NCBI RefSeq assembly: GCF_016862435.1
Contig: NZ_BOMY01000044.1
Span: 1-64,000, forward strand
Origin: Paractinoplanes tereljensis
GTDB taxonomy: Bacteria > Actinomycetota > Actinomycetes > Mycobacteriales > Micromonosporaceae
Direction: 5' to 3'
Length of the DNA: 64,000 nucleotides
Every line of letters starts with the position of its first letter. The first letter of the stretch is position 1. Shown here in pieces: positions 23,124-30,962 of this stretch. The position numbers and the translations under genes were made by a program. The notes below the pieces were generated by a model, which worked only from the letters and a program-made list of their open reading frames with translations, was not told the DNA's origin and made no database searches.

Positions 23124-23516
23124 ATGGCCACCCCCAAGGATCTGCCTCAGGACATCGGGAGTTTCATCCGTGACCTGCGGCAGACGGCGAAGATCTCGCT
23201 GCGCCAGCTCGCCGACAAGGCGGGCGTGAGCAATCCGTATCTCAGCCAGATCGAGCGTGGCCTGCGCAAGCCGAGTGCCGAGGTGTTGCAGCAGATCGCC
23301 AGCGCGTTGCGGGTCTCGACCCCCGCGATGTACTTGCGGGCCGGTCTGCTTGACAGCGAGGGCCAGCAGGGGGTGCTGGCCGCGATCGCGGTCGATCCGG
23401 ACCTCACGATCGCCCAGAAGCAGTCGCTGTCGCAGATCTACGAGACGTTCCGCAACGAGAACATCCGGCACGCGCCCGAGCCCGAGCCCAGCACGAATTC
23501 CGAGGAGCCGAAATGA
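23124..23516 (+). CDS. XRE-family regulator of the HbhA-like block
   Basis: A 130-residue DNA-binding protein with an XRE HTH at about 18-72 (LRQTAKISLRQLADKAGVSN, PYLSQIERGLRKPSAEVLQQIASALRVST) and a helical C-terminal tail ending in an acidic Pro/Glu stretch. The same gene order, XRE regulator then HbhA-like protein then DUF2516 membrane protein, is the Rv0474-Rv0476 arrangement of Mycobacterium tuberculosis. Its stop overlaps the HbhA-like start by four bases (ATGA), so it probably controls that gene and itself through the GCTAGC repeats upstream. Confidence 0.88.
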   Translation: MATPKDLPQDIGSFIRDLRQTAKISLRQLADKAGVSNPYLSQIERGLRKPSAEVLQQIASALRVSTPAMYLRAGLLDSEGQQGVLAAIAVDPDLTIAQKQSLSQIYETFRNENIRHAPEPEPSTNSEEPK

Positions 23517-23959
23517 CCGAGCAGACCAACACCCGTTTCCCCGCCCCGCTCTACGCCGCCGCCGGTGCCGGTGACCTCGCCGTCGAGCAGCTGCGCAAGC
23601 TGCCGGCCGTGGTGACCGAGCTGAGCGAGCGCGCCGCCGCGTCGCTGCGCACCTACAACGAGCAGGCCAACGTCAAGGCCGCTCAGCTGCGCGAGAAGGC
23701 GTCCACCACCGACTTCGACGCCCTCCGGGGCAACGCCGCCAGCGTGGCGACGTCCTTCGCCCAGATCGCTCAGGACCGGGCCGTCGCGGCGTACACCGCG
23801 CTTGTCGCCCGGGGCGAGAAGGTCGTCGGCAGCGGTGTCGTCGAGGCCGCCGACGTGGTCAACGCCGACATCGAGACCACCGAGGTGCCGAAGGTCATCG
23901 AGGCCGCCAAGCCGGCTCCGAAGCCCCGCAAGCGGGTCACCAAGCCGGCCGCCGAGTAA
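23513..23959 (+). CDS. HbhA-like helical protein
   Basis: A 148-residue protein resembling the N-terminal coiled-coil part of mycobacterial heparin-binding hemagglutinin. The start FPAPLYAAAGAGDLAVEQLRKLP is the short hydrophobic lead typical of HbhA, and residues about 20-115 form one long Ala-rich amphipathic helix. The tail KPAPKPRKRVTKPAAE is Lys/Pro/Arg-rich but much shorter than the heparin-binding tail of HbhA. In non-pathogens the homologue probably has a membrane, lipid-body or shape-related role. It is translationally coupled to the XRE gene and followed by a strong hairpin. Confidence 0.75.
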   Translation: MTEQTNTRFPAPLYAAAGAGDLAVEQLRKLPAVVTELSERAAASLRTYNEQANVKAAQLREKASTTDFDALRGNAASVATSFAQIAQDRAVAAYTALVARGEKVVGSGVVEAADVVNADIETTEVPKVIEAAKPAPKPRKRVTKPAAE

Positions 23960-23970
23960 AAACATGATCA

Positions 23971-23998
23971 GCGGGCCCCGGCGTTTGCCGGGGCCCGC
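23971..23998 (+). terminator. Strong hairpin after the HbhA-like gene
   Basis: GCGGGCCCCGGC (23971-23982) pairs perfectly with GCCGGGGCCCGC (23987-23998) around a GTTT loop, a 12-bp all-GC stem eleven bases after the stop codon. No T-run follows. It probably ends the XRE-HbhA transcript, leaving some or no read-through to the DUF2516 gene. Confidence 0.7.
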
Positions 23999-24014
23999 GT
24001 CATAGACTTCTCTC

Positions 24015-24329
24015 ATGGCCTACTCCGCGCCCATCTTCTACGGCGACGTCCGGAACTACATCGATCTGGTCATCATGATCTTTTCGTTGATCGTTCAGGC
24101 GGTCGCTCTGATTCATTGTCTGACTCAGCGGGGCGACGGGTTCCAGGCCATCGGCACACTGCCCAAGGGCGCCTGGGCCGCGATCCTGGCCGTCTGCATC
24201 GTGCTCACGCTGCTGTTCAGTGGCCCGATCGGCATCTTCAGCCTGATCGGCATCGGTGCCGCCCTGGTCTACCTGCTCGACGTCCGGCCCGGCCTGAAAG
24301 ACCTGTCGGACGGCAAAGGCTTCTGGTGA
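24015..24329 (+). CDS. DUF2516 membrane protein
   Basis: A 104-residue protein with three predicted membrane segments (about 10-30, 45-66 and 70-88), ending in a charged tail VRPGLKDLSDGKGFW. It matches the actinobacterial DUF2516 family, including Rv0476 of M. tuberculosis, and sits in the same order after an HbhA-like gene. Its function is unknown. The stop overlaps a GTG (24326) that could start the following hydrolase, so the two genes may be coupled. Confidence 0.85.
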   Translation: MAYSAPIFYGDVRNYIDLVIMIFSLIVQAVALIHCLTQRGDGFQAIGTLPKGAWAAILAVCIVLTLLFSGPIGIFSLIGIGAALVYLLDVRPGLKDLSDGKGFW

Positions 24330-24424
24330 GACGGTTCGGTCCGCCCCCACCTGACGGCGGACCCCGCCTGCAACGCCCCGACCGCACCGGCCCGCGATCC
24401 GGGCGGCCCACGCTGCCCGGGCCG

Positions 24425-25210
24425 GTGACCGAGCTGGTCTCCACGCCGTCCGGCGTCCGCCTCGAGCAACTGATCACCGGGGTGGGGGAGCCGGTCACCG
24501 TCTTCGCGCACGGCCTCGGCGGCGACATCGCCGGCAACCGCCCGCTGGGCAGCGCGGTGACCGGGCGCCGGGTGTTCTTCCACTTCCGCGGGCACGGCCG
24601 CTCCGACGCGCCGGTCGGGCCGTGGAGCTTCGGTGACCTCGCCGGCGACCTGCGGGCGGTGGCCGATCTGTCCGGTGCCACCCGCGCGCTCGGCGTGAGC
24701 ATGGGGGCCGGCGCGCTGGCCCGGTTGCTCAGCGATACCCCCGACCGATTCGAACGGGTCGTCTTCTATCTGCCGGCGCCGCTCGACGGCACCCGGCCGG
24801 CCGCGGCCGAGGCTCGGGTGGAGCGGCTGCTGGCGGCCGTCGAGTCCGGCGAGGCCGCGTCGATCGCCGCCGCCGTGGAGTTCGAACTGCCGCCGGTCGT
24901 GCGTAACACCCCGACCGGCTGGAGCTATCTGCGGCAGCGGGTCGAGCAGTTGCAGACCGACGGACTCGCGGCCGAACTGACCACGCTGTGGCACGAGCCC
25001 GCGGTGGCCGACGAGTCGAAACTGGCCGCCTTCCGCGGGCGGGCGCTGGTGCTCGGCTGCCTGGGCGACGAGGTGCACCCGGCCGCGTGGGCCGAGCGAC
25101 TGGCCGGCCTGTTACCGGGCGCGGAACTGCACATCTACGACCGGCCCGCGGTGCTCTGGACCAACCGGTCCGAGCTCCGCGAGCGCATCTCGTCGTTTTT
25201 GAATTCCTAG
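24425..25210 (+). CDS. Alpha/beta hydrolase
   Basis: A 261-residue alpha/beta-hydrolase fold protein. The oxyanion region reads TVFAHGLGGD, then FFHFRGHGRSDAP; the nucleophile elbow is LGVSMGAGALARLL with the catalytic Ser; a late acid is in LVLGCLGDEVHP, where the Asp/Glu pair is plausible. The usual final His is not evident near the C-terminus (the last His is in LHIYDR), so catalysis may be altered. I start at GTG 24425 because family N-termini begin TELVSTPSGVRL; GTG 24326, overlapping the DUF2516 stop, is the alternative and would add 33 Pro/Arg-rich residues. It overlaps the stop of the converging PKD gene. The substrate is unknown. Confidence 0.75.
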   Translation: MTELVSTPSGVRLEQLITGVGEPVTVFAHGLGGDIAGNRPLGSAVTGRRVFFHFRGHGRSDAPVGPWSFGDLAGDLRAVADLSGATRALGVSMGAGALARLLSDTPDRFERVVFYLPAPLDGTRPAAAEARVERLLAAVESGEAASIAAAVEFELPPVVRNTPTGWSYLRQRVEQLQTDGLAAELTTLWHEPAVADESKLAAFRGRALVLGCLGDEVHPAAWAERLAGLLPGAELHIYDRPAVLWTNRSELRERISSFLNS

Positions 25211-26205
25211 CTGGTCAGGTTGTACGCGACGTAGTAGTCGTCGGAGATGTTGCCGACCTTGTCCCACGCGTAGTAGTCGACCTCGAACGTGTAGCCCTTG
25301 CTGAGGCCGGCTGCGCCCACCGACCAGTTGCCGGCCCCGTCGACCGGACGCAGCGCCTGCGCCGTGTAGGGCAGGGCCTGACCGGTGTACTTCACCCAGG
25401 TGCCGTTGGCGAAGTTGTAGAAGTAGATCGTGGTCGCGTTGTACTTGTAGAACTGGATGCCGACCACGTCGACGCCGGCTTCGCCGTCGGCTGCCTTACC
25501 GCGGACGGTCGACCAGGACGCGGCCTTGTTGGGGCTGGCCGGGACGGTCAGCGAGACCGTCGGGCCGGTGGTGTCGGGCAGCACGGTCAGCGTGTTGACG
25601 GCGCGCGGGGTGGCCTTGCCCGAACCGTTCTGCAGGGTGACCTTCGGCGTCCAGGGGCCGGTGCCGAACCAGTGGCCGACGGTCGCCGACGTACCGGCGC
25701 TCAGCAGGCTGGTCTCGCCGTCGCCCCAGCCGGTCCACACCTTGGTGTTGGCCGGCAGCCCGGAGGCCAGCAAGGTGGCCTGCTCCTGGTAGTTGGGGTA
25801 GGTGTAGATCGGCGACTTCTGCCAGGCGTAGTTGCCCGGGGAGGTCGTGACGGTGACCGCGGAACCGGTCGTGAACACCCCGCTGCCGTCCAGGGCGCCG
25901 TCGTTCAGCGTCACCTTGACCTGGTAGGTGCCGGCCGTCGAGTAGAGGTGGCCGAAGAGACCGTCGACGGTCCCGTCGCCCCAATCGATGCTGCGGGTGA
26001 TGGCGTCCGGCGCGGTGGTGTCGTCGGTGACGCCGCTTTCGCTGAGGTTGACGCGCTGGCCGGCCCAGATGGCGGTGGTGTCCAGAGCGTACGAGGCGGT
26101 GGGAGGGGTGTTGACCGGGTCGTCGGCGTGCGCCGGCGAGGCGATCGAGACGGCTCCGGCGGTGAGCGCCAGGCCGAGAAGGACGGGCAGTGAGCGACGG
26201 TTCAT
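25207..26205 (-). CDS. Secreted PKD-domain protein
   Basis: A 332-residue secreted protein. ATG 26205 is chosen because GGGGGAG lies just upstream and it opens into a clean signal peptide, MNRRSLPVLLGLALTAGAVS then IASPAHA, cleaved after AHA. The first domain (about 30-125) is PKD-like, with SIDWGDGT and HLYSTAGTYQVKVTL. A second such region holds GWGDGETSLLSAGTSATVGHWF. The C-terminal part is Ig/Big-like (DGEAGVDVVGIQFYKYN, YYAWDKVGNIS). No catalytic domain or sortase signal is present, so it is likely a cell-surface or matrix binding protein. It is transcribed alone. Confidence 0.8.
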   Translation of the reverse strand: MNRRSLPVLLGLALTAGAVSIASPAHADDPVNTPPTASYALDTTAIWAGQRVNLSESGVTDDTTAPDAITRSIDWGDGTVDGLFGHLYSTAGTYQVKVTLNDGALDGSGVFTTGSAVTVTTSPGNYAWQKSPIYTYPNYQEQATLLASGLPANTKVWTGWGDGETSLLSAGTSATVGHWFGTGPWTPKVTLQNGSGKATPRAVNTLTVLPDTTGPTVSLTVPASPNKAASWSTVRGKAADGEAGVDVVGIQFYKYNATTIYFYNFANGTWVKYTGQALPYTAQALRPVDGAGNWSVGAAGLSKGYTFEVDYYAWDKVGNISDDYYVAYNLTS

Positions 26206-26343
26206 TTCTCCCCCGAGGTAACCCGCTCGTCCGTCCACACGGACGGAGGCCTGCGGACATTACCGGCTGGCAGAGCCATTGATCAAGCCGCTTCCCGACC
26301 GTTGGGCCGTAACCTTTACCCCCGCTGATCCGGTGTTCCCGTC

Positions 26344-26799
26344 GTGCGGTTATCCCCCAAATCCATTTTTATCGGACTCGTGGCCCTAGGCCTGCCGATC
26401 TCCGTCATGATCGGCTGGACCCTGGCGACCCCGCCTCATGCGCCGAACTCGCTCGGCTCACCGGGCGGTACCGGTGCTCTCGGCAACGCCGCCGGCAACG
26501 GTGGCGTCGGTGCGGCCCCCGGACGTGCCAATCCTCGTCCAACCACGACGGTGAAGCCGGCGCCGAAGCCGGTGCTGTCGACCGTCGTGCTACCACCGGC
26601 CACGGCGCCGCTGGGCCCACCGGTGGCCACCACGGCACCGCCGCCGACCCCGACGACGGCACCGACCACCGAGCTGCCACCGCTGAACGAGCCACCGGTG
26701 CCGACGCCCACCGAGATCACGGTGACGCCGACCTGGTCGTTGAGCGCGTCCGTCTCGGCCGACCCGAGCGGCGGCATCGGGGCGGGCATGGCGGACTGA
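26344..26799 (+). CDS. Small Pro/Thr-rich exported or membrane-anchored protein
   Basis: A 151-residue protein starting at GTG 26344 with an N-terminal membrane segment (about 8-27, IFIGLVALGLPISVMIGWTL) and a low-complexity outer part rich in Pro, Thr, Ala and Gly (about 35-130). It has no recognisable domain; the composition suggests a cell-wall spanning or glycosylated linker. It precedes the EI24 gene by 30 bases. It is probably real because third positions are strongly GC and the membrane segment is well formed, but no role can be given. Confidence 0.55.
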   Translation: MRLSPKSIFIGLVALGLPISVMIGWTLATPPHAPNSLGSPGGTGALGNAAGNGGVGAAPGRANPRPTTTVKPAPKPVLSTVVLPPATAPLGPPVATTAPPPTPTTAPTTELPPLNEPPVPTPTEITVTPTWSLSASVSADPSGGIGAGMAD

Positions 26800-26829
26800 C
26801 CTGGCGCGCAGGCCATATGCTGCCGGATC

Positions 26830-27615
26830 GTGACCGCTGTTCGGCAGTTCCTGCAGGGTGCCGCCCTGCTCGCCCGGGGCCTCGGCCTGATCCTGCGCAG
26901 CCCCAAGCTGCTCGTGCTGGGTCTGGTGCCGGCCTTGATCTCCGGCATCCTCTACACGGCGGCCCTGGTCGCGCTGGTCGACTTCCTGCCGCGGCTGTCC
27001 CGGGGCGTCACCTGGTTCGCCGACGACTGGGCCGAGGGCTGGCGTGACCTGGCCCGGGTGCTGGGCGGGGCCGGCCTGCTCGGGGTGGCCGTGCTGCTCG
27101 GCATCCTCACCTTCACGGCGGTGACGCTGCTCATCGGCGACCCGTTCTACGAGCGCATCTCGGAGCTGATCGAGGACCGGTTCGGCGGGGTGCCGGACGA
27201 GGTCGAGGTGACCTTCTGGCAGTCGCTGCGGCGCAGCCTGGTCGACTCGCTCCGGCTCATCGCGCTGTCCATCCTGTTCGGCATCCCGCTGTTCGTGCTC
27301 GGGTTCCTGCCGGTGGTCGGGCAGACGGTGATCCCGGTGCTGGGCGCCATGGTCGGCGGCTGGCTCCTCGCGGTCGAACTGACCGGCGTGCCGTTCCAGC
27401 GGCGGGGAAAACGCCTGGCCGACCGCCGGGCCGCGCTTCGCCTTGCCCGGCCGCGAACGCTCGGCTTCGGCGTCGCCGTCTTCTGCTCTTTCTTGATCCC
27501 GCTCGGCGCGGTGCTGCTGATGCCGGCCGCAGTGGCCGGCGCGACCCTGCTCGCCCGGGACGTCCTGGGCAGCCCGCAATCACGCGCTTTCGCGGATCAC
27601 CAGCTCGGTCGGTAG
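26830..27615 (+). CDS. EI24 domain membrane protein (CysZ-like)
   Basis: A 261-residue protein with about four to six membrane segments and the EI24/CysZ layout: a start GAALLARGLGLILRSPKLL, hydrophobic stretches near 30-55, 80-105, 145-190 and 215-245, and the typical loop IGDPFYERISELIEDRFGG. CysZ homologues carry sulfate, but many actinobacterial EI24 proteins lie outside sulfur loci, as here, so the substrate is open. GTG start. The 3' end overlaps the converging LacI gene by 36 bases. Confidence 0.82.
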   Translation: MTAVRQFLQGAALLARGLGLILRSPKLLVLGLVPALISGILYTAALVALVDFLPRLSRGVTWFADDWAEGWRDLARVLGGAGLLGVAVLLGILTFTAVTLLIGDPFYERISELIEDRFGGVPDEVEVTFWQSLRRSLVDSLRLIALSILFGIPLFVLGFLPVVGQTVIPVLGAMVGGWLLAVELTGVPFQRRGKRLADRRAALRLARPRTLGFGVAVFCSFLIPLGAVLLMPAAVAGATLLARDVLGSPQSRAFADHQLGR

Positions 27616-28590
27616 CACCACGGCGTCCGGCAGGTGTGGTTCGTCGTTGATCAGGCCGAGCAGCTGGCGGGCCATCGTGCGGCCCATCTCCACGATCGGC
27701 TGGCGCACGGTGGTCAGCGGCGGCTCGCTGTAGCGACTGATCTCGAAGTCGTCGAAGCCGATCACCGCGACGTCGGCGGGCACCCGGCGGCCGGCGTCCT
27801 TGAGGGCGGTCAGCGCGCCGTGCGCCATCATGTCCGAGGCCACGAAGACCGCGTCCAGGGCCGGATCGTCGTCGAGCAGCTTGCGCATGGCCACCATGCC
27901 GGACTCGCGGGTGAAGTCGCCGATCTGCACGTGCTGAGCGAGACCGGCCTCCTCCAGGGTGGCGCGGTAACCGGCGAGCCGGTCGATGCCGGCCACCATG
28001 TCCTGCGGGCCGGCGATGGTGGCGATCCGGCGGCGGCCGGCCGAGACCAGGTGGCGCACCGCCGAGCAGACGCCGCCGAAGTGGTCGACGTCGACGTAGG
28101 GCACCGCGGCCTCGCCGATCGGGCGGCCGCTGCAGACCACCGGGATGCCGAGCCGCACCAGGGTGCCGGGCAGCGGGTCGGCGCCGTGCATGGACGCGAA
28201 CATCACGCCGTCCACGTGACCGGCCACCGCGTAGCGTTCGACGCGATCGTGGCTCTTGGCCGAGCCGGCCATCATCAGCACGAGTTGCTTGTCGGCGGCC
28301 TCGAGCTCGCCGCCGACGCCGCGGATGATCGCCGGGAAGAAGAGATCGTCGGAGAAGACCCGGTTGGCCGTTTCCGGCAGGATCAGCGCGATCGACTCGG
28401 TGCGCTGGGTCACCAGGCTGCGGGCGGCCTGGTTGGGCACGTAGCCCAACTCCTCGACCGCGCGGGTGACCGCCTCGCGGATGGAGGCGGCCACCGATGT
28501 CGAACCGTTGACGACGCGGGAGACCGTCGCCCTGGACACTCCGGCGCGTCGCGCCACCGCCTCCAGGGTCGGTCGTTCCCGCGTCACCAC
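27580..28590 (-). CDS. LacI-family repressor of the beta-glucosidase operon
   Basis: A 336-residue LacI-type regulator with an N-terminal HTH (TLEAVARRAGVSRATVSRVV, about 8-27), hinge region (SIREAVTRAVEELGYVPNQAARSL) and sugar-sensing domain (ESIALILPE through TTVRQPIVEMG). It lies four bases after the GH1 beta-glucosidase stop, so it is the second gene of that transcript. The palindrome TTAACCGGTTAA, 45 bases before the GH1 start, is the natural operator. The repressor would then control both the enzyme and itself, releasing on a beta-glucoside such as cellobiose. The 3' end overlaps the EI24 gene. Confidence 0.91.
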   Translation of the reverse strand: MVTRERPTLEAVARRAGVSRATVSRVVNGSTSVAASIREAVTRAVEELGYVPNQAARSLVTQRTESIALILPETANRVFSDDLFFPAIIRGVGGELEAADKQLVLMMAGSAKSHDRVERYAVAGHVDGVMFASMHGADPLPGTLVRLGIPVVCSGRPIGEAAVPYVDVDHFGGVCSAVRHLVSAGRRRIATIAGPQDMVAGIDRLAGYRATLEEAGLAQHVQIGDFTRESGMVAMRKLLDDDPALDAVFVASDMMAHGALTALKDAGRRVPADVAVIGFDDFEISRYSEPPLTTVRQPIVEMGRTMARQLLGLINDEPHLPDAVVLPTELVIRESA

Positions 28591-28594
28591 CAGG

Positions 28595-30019
28595 TCACCC
28601 CTCGCTCTCTCCCGGCTCGGCGATGCCGTTGCGGCGGATCACCTCCCGGTACCACTTCGCGCTGTCCTTGAGCCGCCGCTCCTGGGTGGCGTAGTCGACG
28701 TGCACGATCCCGAAGCGTTTCGCGTAGCCCTCGGCCCACTCGAAGTTGTCCATGAGCGACCAGACGAAGTATCCACGCAGATCGACTCCGGCCGCCAAGG
28801 CATCATGGCAGGCCCGCAGGTGGCCGTCGAGGTACTCAATGCGTCGGGTGTCGTGCACTTCGCCGTCGGCACCCGGACCCTCGGGGTACGCCGCGCCGTT
28901 CTCGGTGATCAGCATCGGGGTGCCGGGGTAGTCGTCGTGAATCCGCTTGAGCAGCCGGGTCAGGCCGGACGGCTCGATCGGCCAGTTCATGTCGGTGACC
29001 GGGCCGTTCGGGGCGCGGAAAGCGATGCCCTCGCTGCCGGGCTGGTCCGGCGCGGCCGGCGAGCCGGGCTTGGCCGAGACGTACGACGGCATGTAGAAGT
29101 TGACGCCCAGCACGTCGATCGGGGCGTTGATGGTGGCCAGGTCGCCGTCCTGGATGTAGGACAGGTCGGTGAACCGGGACATGTGGGCCAGCATGTCGGC
29201 CGGGTATTGGCCCTTGAGCAGCGGATCGAAGAACACCCGGTTGGAGAGCCCGTCGATGATCCGGACGGCCTCGCGGTCGGCCGCGTTGTCCGGGTCGACC
29301 GGGAAGACCGCGGACGGGTTGAGGGTGATGCTGACGCTCCGGGCGCCGGCCGAGCGCAGCGCGCGGGCCGCCAGGCCGTGGCCGAGCAGCAGGTGGTGGA
29401 CGGCCGCGAAGGTCGCCGCCGGGTCCTGCTTGCCGGGCGCGTGCCGGCCGCTGGAGTAACCCAGGTAGGCCGAGCACCACGGCTCATTGAGCGTGGTCCA
29501 GGTGCCGACCCGGTCGCCGAGCCGGCCGTAGACGATCTGGGCGTACTCGCCGAAGGCCTCCGCGGTGAGCCGGTTGGCCCAGCCACCGAGGTCTTCCAGG
29601 GTCTGCGGCAGGTCCCAGTGGTAGAGCGTGACCACCGGGTCGATGCCCTTGCCGAGCAGTTCGTCGGTGAGCCGGTCGTAGAAGTCCAGGCCCTTGACGT
29701 TCACCGGGCCGGTGCCGTCGGGCTGGATGCGCGGCCACGCGATCGAGAATCGGTACGACGCTAGGCCGAGATCCGCCATCAGCGCCACGTCGTCGACGTA
29801 GCGGTGGTAGTGGTCGCAGGCCACGTCGCCGGTGTGCCCGCGGTAGACCCGGCCCGGCTCACGGCTGAAGGTGTCCCAGATGGACTCGCCGCGACCGTCC
29901 TCCCGCGCCGCGCCCTCGATCTGGTACGACGCGGTGGCCGCGCCCCAGACGAAGCCGTCGGGGAAGGTGATCCCGGCGAGGGCCGGCTGCGCCGACGTGG
30001 ACGTGACGGTTGCCGTCAT
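28595..30019 (-). CDS. GH1 beta-glucosidase
   Basis: A 474-residue family 1 glycoside hydrolase, full length. The start region FPDGFVWGAATASYQIEGA is the GH1 N-terminal signature. The acid/base is Glu179 in TLNEPW and the nucleophile is Glu373 in LITENGAAY. No signal peptide is present, so it should split imported beta-glucosides in the cytoplasm. I start at ATG 30019, which has AGGAAG upstream; an in-frame ATG fifteen codons earlier lies too close to the operator. The LacI gene follows directly. No sugar ABC transporter is adjacent, unlike many cellobiose operons. Confidence 0.93.
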   Translation of the reverse strand: MTATVTSTSAQPALAGITFPDGFVWGAATASYQIEGAAREDGRGESIWDTFSREPGRVYRGHTGDVACDHYHRYVDDVALMADLGLASYRFSIAWPRIQPDGTGPVNVKGLDFYDRLTDELLGKGIDPVVTLYHWDLPQTLEDLGGWANRLTAEAFGEYAQIVYGRLGDRVGTWTTLNEPWCSAYLGYSSGRHAPGKQDPAATFAAVHHLLLGHGLAARALRSAGARSVSITLNPSAVFPVDPDNAADREAVRIIDGLSNRVFFDPLLKGQYPADMLAHMSRFTDLSYIQDGDLATINAPIDVLGVNFYMPSYVSAKPGSPAAPDQPGSEGIAFRAPNGPVTDMNWPIEPSGLTRLLKRIHDDYPGTPMLITENGAAYPEGPGADGEVHDTRRIEYLDGHLRACHDALAAGVDLRGYFVWSLMDNFEWAEGYAKRFGIVHVDYATQERRLKDSAKWYREVIRRNGIAEPGESEG

Positions 30020-30064
30020 GCGTTCCCCGCTTCCTGGTGTTGCGAAGTGTGTTCGCGAAGTCAC

Positions 30065-30076
30065 TTAACCGGTTAA
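30065..30076. promoter_or_regulatory. LacI-type operator of the GH1-lacI operon
   Basis: TTAACCGGTTAA is a perfect 12-base palindrome with the central CpCG/CCGG type symmetry common to LacI-family operators. It lies 45 bases upstream of the beta-glucosidase start. No second copy was noticed in the window. The repressor encoded at 27580-28590 is the obvious ligand. Confidence 0.8.
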
Positions 30077-30130
30077 TCATAGGGGCCCAAGGGGCCTCGA
30101 CGAACCGCCGGTAAGACGAATTTAAACGGG

Positions 30131-30895
30131 TCAGCCGGTCCGCAAGGCCGAGATCAGGCGAGGGTCACCGGTTACCACCAGGCGATCCATCCGCTGCCGG
30201 CCCATCAGGGCGAGGAGCAGGTCGCTGGCCGGGCCGGTCGCCTGGGCCCGCGCGTGGTGGTCGTCGGTGTCCAGAATCGTGCCGGTGTCGAGCAGCGCCA
30301 CCCCGGCGCCGCGCAGCCGCACGAACCACTCGTAGCCCGCGTCGCCGGCCACCAACTGCACGACGCCGTGCAGGTCGGTGGGGCCTTTCCGCTTGCCGGC
30401 CGGCAGCCAGGTGTCGAGCACCTCGCTCACCCCGTCGGCCGCCAGCTTGGTCTCGATCGGCGTGGCCCGGCCGGCCGCGGCCTCCGCGTCCCAGCGGTGA
30501 ATGGAAACCTCGTGGGCCATCCGGCGGTGCCAGAAACCGGCCTGCTTGGCCTGCGGCGCCCAGTTCCACGCCGGGAAGTCGGCCTCGATCGCCTCGAGGG
30601 TCTCGATCGTGCCGGTCAGCTCGCGGCGCAGCTCGTCGAGCGCGGCCGTCCACTCGGGGCGTTCGCCCGAGCGCACCGGCGCGGTGGTCGGACCGGCGGT
30701 GGTGCCGCGCGGCACCGTCTCGCGCACCCAGTGCATCAGGGTCGTGACGTGCTCGACCAGATCGGCGCAGGTCCAGCCGGGGCAGGAGGGCACCTCGGCG
30801 GACGGGCCGGCCTGGGCCACCGCGTCCTGCAGCGCGGGGCTGTCGGCTCGCAGGGCGGCGAGCCAGAACTCCTTGGTCGCGTGCAGCCTGTTCAT
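30131..30895 (-). CDS. Maleylpyruvate isomerase family (mycothiol-type, DinB-fold) protein
   Basis: A 254-residue protein of the TIGR03083/MDMPI group. The N-terminal DinB-like four-helix bundle carries VPSCPGWTCADLVEHVTTLMHWV (about 39-61) and WHRRMAHEVSIHRWDAEAA (about 125-143), whose His residues form the metal site used with mycothiol in characterised members. The C-terminal domain (about 165-254) is the usual MDMPI_C type. The substrate of this paralogue is unknown. I start at MNRLHATKEFW (ATG 30895); five further codons upstream are possible. It is divergent from murB. Confidence 0.82.
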   Translation of the reverse strand: MNRLHATKEFWLAALRADSPALQDAVAQAGPSAEVPSCPGWTCADLVEHVTTLMHWVRETVPRGTTAGPTTAPVRSGERPEWTAALDELRRELTGTIETLEAIEADFPAWNWAPQAKQAGFWHRRMAHEVSIHRWDAEAAAGRATPIETKLAADGVSEVLDTWLPAGKRKGPTDLHGVVQLVAGDAGYEWFVRLRGAGVALLDTGTILDTDDHHARAQATGPASDLLLALMGRQRMDRLVVTGDPRLISALRTG

Positions 30896-30962
30896 CGCGA
30901 ATCTCTCCACTCCATCGGACCGCCGATGAGTGCCCCGGCGCCTTGAGCCTAGGGTGTTCGTC

